From Pontibacter fetidus (lineage in GTDB: Bacteria; Bacteroidota; Bacteroidia; Cytophagales; Hymenobacteraceae): a DNA stretch of 64,000 nt. Under the pieces are notes generated by a model. The model had not been told where the DNA came from and did no database searches. It saw only the letters and a program-made list of their open reading frames with translations. The stretch is taken from contig NZ_JAAEAA010000002.1 of NCBI RefSeq assembly GCF_010119545.1, positions 124,001 through 188,000 of the forward strand, given 5' to 3'. Of this stretch, positions 17,138 to 26,778 are shown one piece after another. The stretch's first letter is position 1, and each line of letters starts with the position of its first letter. The position numbers and the translations under genes are program-made.

Positions 17138-18061
17138 TTGAGAGACCAAAACGAAAAACAGCATTCAGAAGAACACCTGGGCCCGGCCCGCGAATACTGG
17201 TGGAACGACGATTACCTGGAACTGCTGGCCCAGCGCCTGCACCTGTCTTACTGCCAGACCTTAGTGGATATTGGTTGTGGTAAGGGCATGATGGGCTTTA
17301 AATTCTCGAAGTACATGCCCGATGGCAGCACCGTATTTGGCGTAGATTATGAGCCCGGCTACATTGCCGAAGCACAGCAACGCGCACACAGCCAGTTCGG
17401 CCACAACCAGATCAACTATAAGTTTAGCGTAGGCAACGCCACCGATATTCCCCTACCCGACAACATTGCCGACATTACCCTTTGCCAGACCTTACTGATA
17501 CACGTTAAAAACCCGCAACGCGTAATTCAGGAAATGATACGGGTGACCAAACCAGGGGCCTGGGTAGTAGCCCTGGAGCCTAACAACTTAGTGCCCAACC
17601 TGATGTTTGACCGGTACGGCGAAACCGATTTTAACGTGGAAGGCATGCTGGATGTGCTGGAAATTAAGCTTCGGATTGAAAAAGGCAAAAAGAACCTGGG
17701 CGAAGGCTTTAACTCGCTGGGCGATGTGGTACCAGACCTGTTTTTGAAAGCCGGCCTGCGCGACATTAAAGTATGGATCTCGGATAAAGCCCTGTCTATT
17801 ATTCCGCCTTACGATACACAGGAGAAAATACTGCGTGTAGAGCAGATGATGCAATGGATAGAAACCGAAGCCATGGGCTACGACTACCAGGACAACCTGA
17901 ACTACTACATGGCCGGCGGTGGCGAAAAAGAAAAATTTGATGCCTACTGGGAAAAACTGCTTTACAATAAAATTACCATGAAACAGAAACTGCTGAACGA
18001 AGAATATGTGTCGGCGGGCGGTAGCCTGGTATATATTGTGGCGGCTCAGAAACCAAGGTAA
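17138..18061 (+). CDS. SAM-dependent methyltransferase (Methyltransf_11 type)
   Basis: A 307-residue protein. Motif I is VDIGCGKGMMGFKFS (about 45-59). It is followed by FGVDYEPGYI with an acidic ribose-binding residue, then NATDIPLPDN and a QTLLIHVKNP segment. The layout is that of ubiquinone- or menaquinone-type small-molecule methyltransferases, but a C-terminal extension of about 130 residues is unassigned. The start is TTG at 17138 and gives a hydrophilic N-terminus. The substrate is unknown. Confidence 0.75.
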   Translation: MRDQNEKQHSEEHLGPAREYWWNDDYLELLAQRLHLSYCQTLVDIGCGKGMMGFKFSKYMPDGSTVFGVDYEPGYIAEAQQRAHSQFGHNQINYKFSVGNATDIPLPDNIADITLCQTLLIHVKNPQRVIQEMIRVTKPGAWVVALEPNNLVPNLMFDRYGETDFNVEGMLDVLEIKLRIEKGKKNLGEGFNSLGDVVPDLFLKAGLRDIKVWISDKALSIIPPYDTQEKILRVEQMMQWIETEAMGYDYQDNLNYYMAGGGEKEKFDAYWEKLLYNKITMKQKLLNEEYVSAGGSLVYIVAAQKPR

Positions 18062-18420
18062 CTATAGCATCCTTTAATCAGGTATAACAACAGTTTGCTA
18101 ACTATAGAACAGCAGAATAAACCAATGTCAGCGAGAATTTCGCTTCCAAAAAGGTGCAATTTTATTTCCCATACATGCAACCCTCTCTATATACTTACGT
18201 AAGGTAAACTTACCTTTTTAGCCAAAACAACATAACATCATGCAATCTCACCTATTTCAATACCATCACACATTACTTTCTACAACTCATCTGCACCATC
18301 AGGTGCCTGAAAATTTCATCCTATAATTCTTTATATTTGTTCAGCACCTATTTCTGGCATCCGATTTCAGAAAGCTAAATTGCTGGCTATCAATTATAAC
18401 GTAGAAAGTAAATCTCTTAC
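18062..18420. other. spacer without gene
   Basis: A 359-base AT-rich spacer between the methyltransferase and the histidine kinase. It holds two CTATAG sites near its left end, a short dyad (AAGGTAAACTTACCTT near 18201) and a TGCACCATCAGGTGC hairpin near 18291. A -7-like element lies at 18332. No open frame or RNA gene is recognised. Confidence 0.6.
18332..18339 (+). promoter_or_regulatory. candidate -7 element for the kinase gene
   Basis: TATATTTG fits TAnnTTTG, 81 bases before the kinase start codon. A -33 element is not clear. Confidence 0.4.
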
Positions 18421-19884
18421 ATGAAATTATCGGTAAAACTGTTTGTCGGGTTCCTCCTGATCTCGGCACTGTTTACAGCTGTAGCTATAGTTAACTTCCG
18501 GTTATCTGAAGACGTTATCCAGAATACCCAATGGGTGTCCCGGTCCCAGATCGTGGTGCGCAACTCGGCAGCCCTGCAGCGTAATATTATCGACCTCGAA
18601 ACCGGTATCCGCGGGTACCTGCTAAACGGTAACGAAACTTTCCTGATACCTTATACCCAAGCAAAAGACCAGCTACCCAGTTTGTTTAACGAAATCACGG
18701 CCTTTACCAAATACTCTCCGGAGCAAATAAAAAAAGTAGAGGACATTATCAGGTTTCAGAACGAATGGCAGCAAAATTATGCCGAGCCGCTGATTGCCAT
18801 TACAAGAGCCGATACGCTGGGCAACACCAAAGATTATAGCGCAACTATAGACAGCCTGGTGTTAGGCGAAAAGATACTCATGGACTCGATGCGTGTGGCG
18901 TTTAAGGATTTTAACGCCTATGAGTACCGCATCCGTGGCGAACGTAGCGAGCGCCTCAGCCAAAGTATAGAATCCACGCGCCAGGTCTCAACTATACTTA
19001 CCGTTATCTCGGTTATACTTGGGCTGGGCTGGGCCTATTACATTACACGCCTCATCACTTCCCGCATCATGAAGATGGTAAACCTGGCCGATAAAATATC
19101 GAAGGGGGACTATAAAACGCAGATTGTGGATGATGCCAAGGATGAACTAAGCATGCTGTCGCACTCGCTAAACATGATGGCAAAAACCATTGACGAATCT
19201 TTTTCGGAGCTGGACCGCAAAAACAAAGAGTTGGACCAGTTTGCCTATGTGGTATCGCATGACCTGAAAGCGCCTTTGCGTGGCATTGAAGTAGCCTCGC
19301 GCTGGGTTGAGGAAGACATGGGCCGCGAATTACCCGAAAACATACGCGAATACCTGACCATGATGCGTGCCCGTGTACACCGCATGGAAAACCTAATAAA
19401 TGGTATACTTGCCCTGGCCCGCATTGGCCGTACCACGCTTATTGAAGAACAGGTTGATGTAAAAGAACTGTTAACCGAAACGATAGACCTGCTTGCCCTG
19501 CCCGAGCGCTTTAAAGTTACCATGCCGGCGCATTTGCCCGTATTGTATACAGCACGTGTACAGTTACAGCAGGTATTTTCTAACCTCATCAGTAACGCAG
19601 CAAAGTATAACAACAAACCCCAGGGCCGCATAAACATTGCTTATGAAGAGCAGGAAAACTTCCATGTATTTTCAGTAGCTGACAATGGCCCGGGTATTGA
19701 TAAGGAATATCACGACCGTATATTTATAATTTTCCAGACGTTGCAAGAAAGAGATGCCGTGGAAAGTACGGGAGTAGGCCTGGCCATCGTTAAGAAGATT
19801 GTGGAATGGCAGGGAGGTACCATTCACGTCGATTCTACTCCGGATCAAGGGTCGACGTTTACATTTTACTGGCCCAAAAAATAG
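18421..19884 (+). CDS. CHASE3-HAMP sensor histidine kinase
   Basis: A 487-residue membrane kinase. One helix lies at about 5-28. A CHASE3-type periplasmic sensor follows (about 40-175, with LETGIRGYLLNGNE), then a second helix (about 188-210), a HAMP linker (about 212-262), a HisKA domain with SHDLKAP (phosphorylated His280), and an HATPase domain with DNGPGID and GVGLAIVKKIVEWQGG. It presumably phosphorylates the receiver encoded 57 bases downstream. The kinase-plus-small-receiver arrangement resembles phytochrome/Rcp1-type pairs, but no photosensory domain is present. The signal is unknown. Confidence 0.9.
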   Translation: MKLSVKLFVGFLLISALFTAVAIVNFRLSEDVIQNTQWVSRSQIVVRNSAALQRNIIDLETGIRGYLLNGNETFLIPYTQAKDQLPSLFNEITAFTKYSPEQIKKVEDIIRFQNEWQQNYAEPLIAITRADTLGNTKDYSATIDSLVLGEKILMDSMRVAFKDFNAYEYRIRGERSERLSQSIESTRQVSTILTVISVILGLGWAYYITRLITSRIMKMVNLADKISKGDYKTQIVDDAKDELSMLSHSLNMMAKTIDESFSELDRKNKELDQFAYVVSHDLKAPLRGIEVASRWVEEDMGRELPENIREYLTMMRARVHRMENLINGILALARIGRTTLIEEQVDVKELLTETIDLLALPERFKVTMPAHLPVLYTARVQLQQVFSNLISNAAKYNNKPQGRINIAYEEQENFHVFSVADNGPGIDKEYHDRIFIIFQTLQERDAVESTGVGLAIVKKIVEWQGGTIHVDSTPDQGSTFTFYWPKK

Positions 19885-19904
19885 AACTTAAGGATAAGAT
19901 TAGC

Positions 19905-19912
19905 TATTTTTG
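19905..19912 (+). promoter_or_regulatory. candidate -7 element for the response regulator
   Basis: TATTTTTG fits TAnnTTTG and lies 29 bases before the receiver gene start. The regulator may therefore have its own promoter in addition to read-through from the kinase gene. Confidence 0.35.
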
Positions 19913-19941
19913 TGTTAGAGCACCCTATTTACATTTAAAAA

Positions 19942-20376
19942 ATGACTGATAAAATTACAAATATCCTTTTAGTGGAAGATGACTACCTGGATATTATGAA
20001 TGTAGAGCGAGAGCTTAAAAAGATTGGAATGATGCAGCCGTTGCACGTAGCACGCAATGGCCGCGAGGCCCTGAAAATGCTGCGCGGTAATGGTGTGCCT
20101 AAAATATCGCCTGCCCCAAAAGTTATCTTACTGGATATAAATATGCCGAAAATGAACGGCATTGAATTTCTAACGGAGTTGCGTCACGATCCGGAGTTCA
20201 GCCATATCCCGGTATTTATAATGACTACCTCAAACGAGGAAACAGACCGTATGGCCGCCCAGAAATTACAGGTTTCAGGTTATATTTTAAAGCCGTTGTC
20301 TTTCGAGAACTTTGATAACAACCTCTCATCGCTCGATAGCTTTACCCTGTTCCTGGACCTGATAAAAATGAAATAG
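19942..20376 (+). CDS. single-domain response regulator (Rcp1-like)
   Basis: A 144-residue stand-alone receiver domain. It has the acidic pair in LVEDDYLD, the phospho-acceptor Asp65 in VILLDINMPKMNG, the switch Thr/Ser in IMTTSNEE and the conserved Lys in ILKPLSF. There is no output domain. The insert between the acidic pair and Asp65 (GNGVPKISPAPK) is typical of Rcp1-type receivers that pair with phytochrome-like kinases. It is partner to the kinase immediately upstream. The output is probably protein-protein contact rather than DNA binding. Confidence 0.88.
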   Translation: MTDKITNILLVEDDYLDIMNVERELKKIGMMQPLHVARNGREALKMLRGNGVPKISPAPKVILLDINMPKMNGIEFLTELRHDPEFSHIPVFIMTTSNEETDRMAAQKLQVSGYILKPLSFENFDNNLSSLDSFTLFLDLIKMK

Positions 20377-20400
20377 CAGGTAGTTTAAAGATTACCTGCT
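20375..20400. terminator. shared terminator between convergent genes
   Basis: An 8-bp stem (AGCAGGTA/TACCTGCT) with a 10-base loop, starting within the stop codon of the response regulator and followed by TATTTTATTA. It lies between the convergent receiver and rnhB genes and could serve both. Confidence 0.65.
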
Positions 20401-20412
20401 TATTTTATTATA

Positions 20413-21030
20413 CTATAAAACTTCTTCAGTTTCCTTCTCTTCCGGCTTGCCTGCAGGTAACAGCGTGAAAGACAGCCTGTGGTGCGGAGTAGATCCGTGT
20501 GAAACCAGTGCATTACGGTGAGCTATAGTTGGGTAGCCGGCATTCTGTTCCCAGCCATAGTTGCCATATTCTTCTGCCAGCTTTTCCATTACCCTGTCGC
20601 GGTGCGTTTTGGCTAGTATAGATGCCGCCGCAATAGTAAGGTATTTGCCATCGCCTTTTACAATACAGGTATGGGGCACTTCGCCATAAGGCTTAAAGCG
20701 GTTGCCATCCACGATCAGGTATTCAGCCTGTTGTGCTAAACCCTCTACAGCACGGTGCATAGCCAGAAACGTAGCCTGCAGTATATTTATCGCATCAATC
20801 TCTGCCGGCGATGCCTCTCCTACTGCCCAGCAAACCGCATCCTGCAACACATCTTTCCGTATCAGCTCACGCTGCTTTTTATTCAGTTGCTTAGAGTCGT
20901 TGAGTAAGTCATGCTTATAGTCTGGGGGCAGTATAACAGCAGCAGCTACAACCGGCCCGGCCAGGCAGCCACGGCCCGCTTCATCCACGCCCGCTTCCAG
21001 AATTTTACCGCTATACGTTGAGAGTAACAT
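20413..21030 (-). CDS. rnhB: ribonuclease HII
   Basis: A 205-residue cytoplasmic nuclease that cuts the RNA strand of RNA-DNA hybrids and removes misincorporated ribonucleotides. GVDEAGRGCLAGPVVAAAV has catalytic Asp16 and Glu17. The conserved segments NDSKQL, ILAKTHRD and GYPT are all present. The length is normal. The acidic C-terminal tail (EEKETEEVL) is not part of the catalytic core. A TAGTTTTG element (21075-21068, minus strand) upstream fits a -7 box. Confidence 0.95.
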   Translation of the reverse strand: MLLSTYSGKILEAGVDEAGRGCLAGPVVAAAVILPPDYKHDLLNDSKQLNKKQRELIRKDVLQDAVCWAVGEASPAEIDAINILQATFLAMHRAVEGLAQQAEYLIVDGNRFKPYGEVPHTCIVKGDGKYLTIAAASILAKTHRDRVMEKLAEEYGNYGWEQNAGYPTIAHRNALVSHGSTPHHRLSFTLLPAGKPEEKETEEVL

Positions 21031-21131
21031 AAACTATAGTTGCTGGTTATTAAGTATGCTCTAAACACAAAACTACACAAAAAAGCTCCGGCCTGCCACC
21101 AGTACATTTACCAAAGTATAAAGCATAAAAA

Positions 21132-21153
21132 AACCCGCCGATAACGGCGGGTT
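21132..21153 (-). terminator. terminator of SusCD pair 1
   Basis: A 9-bp perfect stem (AACCCGCCG/CGGCGGGTT) with a 4-base loop. On the minus strand it ends in a run of Ts, 25 bases past the SusD stop codon. Confidence 0.9.
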
Positions 21154-21177
21154 CTTTTTTAACAAACGAATCTATAC

Positions 21178-22788
21178 TTAGTATCCAGGGTTCTGCTGAT
21201 CTCTCAGCACTGGGTTTGCATTAATCTCCGTAATCGGGAATGGCCATACAAAGCGATAATCATCGTAAGGGATAGCTGTGATCTTTAAAGAGTTTGCAGC
21301 AACTGTACCGCTGGCTGCCTGCCATGAAGCAAAAGTAGTGTTAGTATAAAGCACTTTGGCAGGTATACCATTCGTACCGAACACAGGATCTTTTGCTAAG
21401 CGATGCAGATCAGCCCATCTGCGGCCTTCTGCAAAGAACTCAACACGACGCTCATCCAGAATTGCCTGAATAAGTGAATTAGGCGTTAAGAAGCTGGCAA
21501 TTGTATACTGGTCAGCAACATTTGTTACAGAACGGTTACGAACAGCGTTCAGCAGCTCTACAGCACGTAAATCAACAGTAGCAGAAGTACGGGCAATTGC
21601 TTCAGACATGTTCAGCAATACCTCAGCATATCTGATGATCGGTGTATAGTCTGAGTTAGTTGCCGCATCACGATACTTAGTGGTAAAGTATGCACGACCA
21701 TTGTTTGTAGCCAATAGGCTTCTTCTAAGGTCATCCGCTTTCCAGAATGTAGCATTCCACAGTATTGGGCTGATAGCGATAAGTCCGCGTGCAGGAGCAA
21801 CGCCATACATAGCTGGCAGCGCACCGTTCACACCGCCATTATCCGCGGCGCTGTTCTCGATAGAGAAAATAGACTCTGAGTTGCTGATGTTGTTGGCAAA
21901 CGGGCCATCAGGCTTGGCAGTAAGTGCATAACCACCGATCGGGCTGGTAAAAGGAGCTGTAGCGCTCACAATTTTGTTACCCTCAGTAATTACACCTGCA
22001 TAGTCGCCTTTATGAAGCAGGACGCGTGTTTTAAGGGCAATAGCTGCGCCTTTTGTAGCACGAGAAATCTTCTTGGCACCAGTTCTTGTTTCCGGCAGGT
22101 TTTGCTCAGCAAAGTTCAGGTCTTCCAATAGCTTGTCATAAGCCTCTTTTACAGTACCTCTACCTTGTGCTTTTGCTTCATCAACTCTTGCTGGTGTGTT
22201 TACAGGTATTGTTCTGTAAGGTATGCCAGGGTGCGTAGCACCTGCTGAGTGGTTATAAGGTCTTGCAAAGTGAATTAGCAGCTCGTGGTGCGCCATAGCA
22301 CGCAGGAAGCGCGCTTCGCCTTCGTAAGCCTTTGCAGCTTCAGCAGTTATAGTGCCTTTTGTTGCTGCATTCTGTACACCTTCAATAACCACGTTAGCCT
22401 TGTTTATCAGTGCATAAAGGGTTTCCCACTGATACTGGTTGTTGGCTGTAGTTGCGTTATAGGTAGCACCGTAAGTAATAGCATAGAACGTTGCTACGTT
22501 TAGCATGTCCTCGCCGCGCATATCGCCCTGCTCAATAGAAGCAGCTCCGAAAGGATAGCCACGAACAGCACCACCGGCATAAAAGCCACTTTGTGCTGCA
22601 TCGTACACACCAACCATCGAAAGCTCAACACGATCCGGTGAGTCAAAAGCAGCTTCTTCCGTAATTCTGTCGTAAGGCTGCAGATCCGTTACTTCCTTAT
22701 CGCAGGAAGAAAGGAAAAGAGAGAGAGCCAGGGCTGGTAATGCTACCGCCAGTCTCAGTCTGCTATTTGCAAAAAATCTATTTCTCAT
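21178..22788 (-). CDS. SusD/RagB-family nutrient-binding lipoprotein, pair 1
   Basis: A 536-residue outer-membrane lipoprotein. The signal peptide ends in a lipobox LSSC (Cys29). SusD-like features are the N-terminal helical TPR region (EARFLRAMAHHELLIHFARPYNH), a central variable binding region, and the C-terminal block with ILDERRVEFFAEGRRWADLHRLAKD, followed by WPFPITEINANP near the end. It caps the TonB-dependent channel encoded 21 bases upstream. The ligand, glycan or otherwise, cannot be read from the sequence, and no degradative enzymes lie nearby. Confidence 0.93.
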   Translation of the reverse strand: MRNRFFANSRLRLAVALPALALSLFLSSCDKEVTDLQPYDRITEEAAFDSPDRVELSMVGVYDAAQSGFYAGGAVRGYPFGAASIEQGDMRGEDMLNVATFYAITYGATYNATTANNQYQWETLYALINKANVVIEGVQNAATKGTITAEAAKAYEGEARFLRAMAHHELLIHFARPYNHSAGATHPGIPYRTIPVNTPARVDEAKAQGRGTVKEAYDKLLEDLNFAEQNLPETRTGAKKISRATKGAAIALKTRVLLHKGDYAGVITEGNKIVSATAPFTSPIGGYALTAKPDGPFANNISNSESIFSIENSAADNGGVNGALPAMYGVAPARGLIAISPILWNATFWKADDLRRSLLATNNGRAYFTTKYRDAATNSDYTPIIRYAEVLLNMSEAIARTSATVDLRAVELLNAVRNRSVTNVADQYTIASFLTPNSLIQAILDERRVEFFAEGRRWADLHRLAKDPVFGTNGIPAKVLYTNTTFASWQAASGTVAANSLKITAIPYDDYRFVWPFPITEINANPVLRDQQNPGY

Positions 22789-22809
22789 TATAGTAATTCA
22801 ATTAAAGGA

Positions 22810-25800
22810 TTAGAAACCGATGTTTAGACCAACTGTATAAACGCGCTGCTGTGGGTTACCATTAAAGTCAACACCAAGACCTGTGTTTGTTTCAGGATCT
22901 AAGCCAGAATACTTTGTGAAAGTAACTGCATTCTGCACCTGAGCAAAAACTCTGGCTTTGTTAAATCTGGTTTTCTCCAGGATAGTAGATGGCAGGTTGT
23001 AGCCAAGCATTACGTTGCTCAGTTTCAGGAAGTCGCCATCTTCAACGAAACGGGTAGTAGACTCATTGTCTCTGTTGATGAAGTTACCTGCTGCAGCGTA
23101 CAGTCGAGGAGTCTGGCCATCACCAGGCTTTTCAGGGCTCTGCCATCTGTTCAGTATCTCAGTACCGTTGTTCACGAAGTTCATGCTTAACAGGTCCTGA
23201 CGGGTACGGTTCATGATAACGTTACCACCAGAGAAACGGAAGAACAGGCCTAGGTCGAAGTTACCATACTTGAACTGGTTATCGAAACCACCAAACCATG
23301 TTGGCAGCGCGCTACCCAGCACTTTCTTATCAGCAGCTGTTAAAGAAGATGTAGTAGTAAGGTCAGTTGGGTTAGCCGGATCATACACATAGTATGTGCT
23401 GTTCGTGATGTTACCCTGTACTAACGTACCATCCGCTTTCTGATAGATCGGGTTACCGTTTGCTTTGTTTACACCTTTGTATTCATAACCGTAAATTGAG
23501 TTGATAGACTCACCTTCACGAACAATAGTGTATTCACCAAAAATATCCTGGCCATCAACAAGTCTCTTAACCTCATTCTTCTGAGTAGACACGTTTAGGT
23601 TAGATACCCACGTGAAAGCACCTTTATCGATGATCGTGCTGTTTACTGTGAATTCTAAACCGCTGTTTGAGATATCACCGATGTTTTTGATGATACGGTT
23701 ACCTGGTACACCCAGTGACGGAGCAGTAGGAGCACCTAATACGTTGTCGATGTTATCTTTTTTCCAGTATGCAAAAACCATGTTTATACGGCCATCCAGT
23801 ACTGAGAAGTCAACACCCATATCGTAGATCTTCTGTGTTTCCCACTTCAGGTCAGGGTTACCTGTGTTATTGAAAGAGATACCATTCTGGCCGCCATACT
23901 GTGCTGAACCATAGCTACCAATATAAGGATAGTTACCACCAAAGATATCAGTGTTACCAACCTCGGCAAAGCTACCTCTTAAGCGCAGGTCGCTGATGAA
24001 GCTAAGCGCACCTGAGTTTTTGAAGAATTCTTCTTCAGATACACGCCACGCAAATGACATACCCGGGAAGTAACCCCAACGTCCTGCTTCCGGCATTTTA
24101 GACAGACCATCAGCACGAACAGAACCACCAATGTAGTATTTGCTCTTATAGTTATAGTTGAAACGGCCTAAGTAAGAAGCAAGACCATTTTCAGTTACAC
24201 CACCTGATGCAAACTGGTTTGCGAAAGTTCCACTAACAAGGTTTTCTCTAAAGAATCTGTCAGACAGACCTGTACCAGTTGCCTGGAAGAAAGTACCTCT
24301 CGTTTTAGTATATTCTGCAACTGCAGTAAGGTCAATGTTATGTACTTCGTTGATAGACTTGTTGTAAGAAAGGATATTCTGCCATGTCCAGCGAGTGGTA
24401 GGAGAATAAGCCTGAGAGATGCTACCACCAGAAGAGAAACCATCTGAGTGACGCGGATCGTTGAAGCTGTAATCATCTGTTAAGCTTGCATCAATACCAA
24501 GCAACGTTTTGAAACGCAGGTTATCGATGATCTTTGCCTCTAAGTATGCGTTACCCAGACCACGGAAAGTAGTAGCCTTACGCAGGTTCTGATCTAACAC
24601 GAAACGCAGGTTTGGAATACCATCAGAGATAGTGATCAGGTTATTACCACGACCAAGAGATCTTCTGTCAGTAGCGTCGATGTTGTAACCTGTTGGGTCT
24701 TCAGGGTTGTATACTTTTACGTTTGGCAGCTGACGGATTACAGCAAATGTGTTACCACCCAAGCTGTTAGAAGCTGTTAACGGACCAGTGTTCTGCTGGC
24801 TAGTTAAACCTGCCTGCACACCAAAATCTAACCAGTCAGTTACTTTCTGGTCTAAGTTTGATCTGAAAGTATAGCGCTTCAGGTCGTTAGCTCTTGCAAT
24901 ACCTTCCTGGTTTGAGTAACCAAGCGATACATAGTATTTTGTTTTGTCAGTACCTGCTGATGCAGAGAAAACGTGGTTCTGCTGGAAACCTCTTCTGAAA
25001 ACGTAGTCGTTCCAGTCAGTGTTTGTGCCTTCTGCATCCATACGCGCAGGCAGTTTATCTGGCGTAGTTCCAGCAGCTGCATATTTCTCGTTCTGGATCT
25101 CTACGAATTCCTTTGCATCCAGCAAGTCATGAAGCTTAGTTGCCTCAGCATAACCTACATAGTTATCGTAGTTAAAACGAACCTGACCATTTTTACCTTT
25201 TTTAGTTGTGATCAGGATAACACCGTTAGATGCTCTTGAGCCGTAGATCGCTGTTGCAGCACCGTCTTTCAGGATCTCGAAAGATTCGATGTCGGCAGGG
25301 TTGATATCACCCAGTGTGTTGGCAGGTGTAAAACCACCGGCGTTGCCAGAGAAGGCAGGTACACCATCTACTACAATAAGTGGAGAAGTGCCACCCAGGA
25401 TTGAGTTAACACCACGCACACGGATGGTAGGAGGCGCACCAAGTATACCAGATGGCTGCGTTACCTGCACACCAGATGCACGGCCAGCCAGCTGCTGGTC
25501 AAAGCTAGGTGTTGCAAGGTTTGCAATTTCAGAACCCTTCACCTGCGAAATAGAGCTGGTAACGTCCTTCTTTTGCTGTGTACCATAACCTACAACAACC
25601 ACTTCATCCAGTTGCTTGCTGTCTATTACCATTGTTACGTTAACAGACGAAGCGTTACCGATCGCTTTTTCAACAGGAGTGTACCCGATGAAACGGAATA
25701 CAAGTGTTTTAGCATCAGCCGGTACATCAAGAGAGTAAGATCCATCTACACCTGTAGCTGTACCAACAGACGTGCCCTTTACAATGACTGCCACACCCGG

Positions 25801-25917
25801 GAGTCCTTGAGAAGTACTCTGGTCAGTTACCTTACCAGACACAGTTCTACTTTGCGCAACTGCCTGGTTGAGCAGCGTAAGCGTCAAAATAAAACTCATG
25901 AGTAATAGTTTTCTCAT
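22810..25917 (-). CDS. SusC/RagA TonB-dependent transporter, pair 1
   Basis: A 1035-residue outer-membrane channel. A signal peptide covers about 1-22 (ending AVAQ). A carboxypeptidase-regulatory-like beta domain covers about 23-110 (VSGKVTDQSTSQGLPGVAV). The TonB-box-like region is DEVVVVGYGTQQKKD. The plug carries the SusC signature around AAIYGSRASNGVILITTKKGK, and a 22-strand barrel runs to the C-terminal YTVGLNIGF. It works with the SusD protein downstream to import a ligand using TonB energy. A long spacer precedes it and probably holds its promoter. Confidence 0.95.
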   Translation of the reverse strand: MRKLLLMSFILTLTLLNQAVAQSRTVSGKVTDQSTSQGLPGVAVIVKGTSVGTATGVDGSYSLDVPADAKTLVFRFIGYTPVEKAIGNASSVNVTMVIDSKQLDEVVVVGYGTQQKKDVTSSISQVKGSEIANLATPSFDQQLAGRASGVQVTQPSGILGAPPTIRVRGVNSILGGTSPLIVVDGVPAFSGNAGGFTPANTLGDINPADIESFEILKDGAATAIYGSRASNGVILITTKKGKNGQVRFNYDNYVGYAEATKLHDLLDAKEFVEIQNEKYAAAGTTPDKLPARMDAEGTNTDWNDYVFRRGFQQNHVFSASAGTDKTKYYVSLGYSNQEGIARANDLKRYTFRSNLDQKVTDWLDFGVQAGLTSQQNTGPLTASNSLGGNTFAVIRQLPNVKVYNPEDPTGYNIDATDRRSLGRGNNLITISDGIPNLRFVLDQNLRKATTFRGLGNAYLEAKIIDNLRFKTLLGIDASLTDDYSFNDPRHSDGFSSGGSISQAYSPTTRWTWQNILSYNKSINEVHNIDLTAVAEYTKTRGTFFQATGTGLSDRFFRENLVSGTFANQFASGGVTENGLASYLGRFNYNYKSKYYIGGSVRADGLSKMPEAGRWGYFPGMSFAWRVSEEEFFKNSGALSFISDLRLRGSFAEVGNTDIFGGNYPYIGSYGSAQYGGQNGISFNNTGNPDLKWETQKIYDMGVDFSVLDGRINMVFAYWKKDNIDNVLGAPTAPSLGVPGNRIIKNIGDISNSGLEFTVNSTIIDKGAFTWVSNLNVSTQKNEVKRLVDGQDIFGEYTIVREGESINSIYGYEYKGVNKANGNPIYQKADGTLVQGNITNSTYYVYDPANPTDLTTTSSLTAADKKVLGSALPTWFGGFDNQFKYGNFDLGLFFRFSGGNVIMNRTRQDLLSMNFVNNGTEILNRWQSPEKPGDGQTPRLYAAAGNFINRDNESTTRFVEDGDFLKLSNVMLGYNLPSTILEKTRFNKARVFAQVQNAVTFTKYSGLDPETNTGLGVDFNGNPQQRVYTVGLNIGF

Positions 25918-26778
25918 TTGGTTGTTTTAAGTTAAGTGAATAATAAATAAAAGGTTAGAAAAAACGCTGTCAAAAATCCTTATTTAAAGGCAATAGCTAT
26001 CCCGGGCGCCTATTTCAGGAGCAAAAATCAGGGTAAACGCTGTAGAGTAAAGTGCACGCGGCAACTATACTCTGCTATTAAATAAGTTTGCTGAAATAAA
26101 ATGAAGCTAGCTCTACAACAGCCAATACCTCATTAATACGAAATGGTCTCTGGAGCATTTTTTTCGTTAACACATATATCCATCGGGCGATAGTGCTCCA
26201 AATCTTCATCAATAATATTCAGGATTTATATTATTCACAACAGTTTAATCAACTATTTTTTTAGACCAACCGGCAGATATCATCTACTAAATCAATGTTA
26301 TACCATTAAACACAATTTTTAGCGGGCTATTATTTTACACAAATACAGGGTACAGGCAACCTATAGTATAGCTATACTGGAGAACTGTGCCAGCTGAATT
26401 CCCTATCCCTGACCCTTCCCTGTTAATTTCACACCCTATACTTTACTTTATTTATTATCTATAAATAATTCAACTATGCAATTAATAAGTTTTGTGCAGG
26501 CTCAGATACTGATCGGCAAGCATAAGAGGTTATCTGAATGGCTGACGATAACAGTATAGCCTTAAGGCTTGTAGCTCATCTTCACTGTTCCAACTATAGC
26601 CTTAAGTATAGCTTGTAACTCAACAGTGCGATAGCACATGAAGTAACTATGATGTAGAGCCCGCTGGGTACCTGCCTCAGGCTTTAAAAATGCTCTGGCA
26701 TAAAAAAGGGGAGTTAATGCTCCCCTTTTTTGTTTAAACAACAAAAAAACTATTCAAAATACTTTCTTCAAATCAGTT
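25918..26778. other. long AT-rich spacer upstream of SusC pair 1
   Basis: 861 bases between the two SusCD pairs, likely holding the leader and promoter of pair 1. It is AT-rich around 26100-26480. There is a self-complementary CTATAGTATAGCTATAC stretch near 26361 and a pair of CCTTAAG...TATAGC repeats near 26561-26610. The terminator of pair 2 is at 26702. No protein gene is convincing and no regulator gene is present. Confidence 0.55.
26702..26731 (-). terminator. terminator of SusCD pair 2
   Basis: A 12-bp perfect stem (AAAAAAGGGGAG/CTCCCCTTTTTT) with a 6-base loop, reading into Ts on the minus strand, 47 bases past the SusD stop codon. Confidence 0.88.

Noticed and set aside
26560..26744. 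60-codon minus-strand frame upstream of the pair 2 terminator
   Set aside because: It overlaps the terminator hairpin and low-complexity repeats, with no start context or family.
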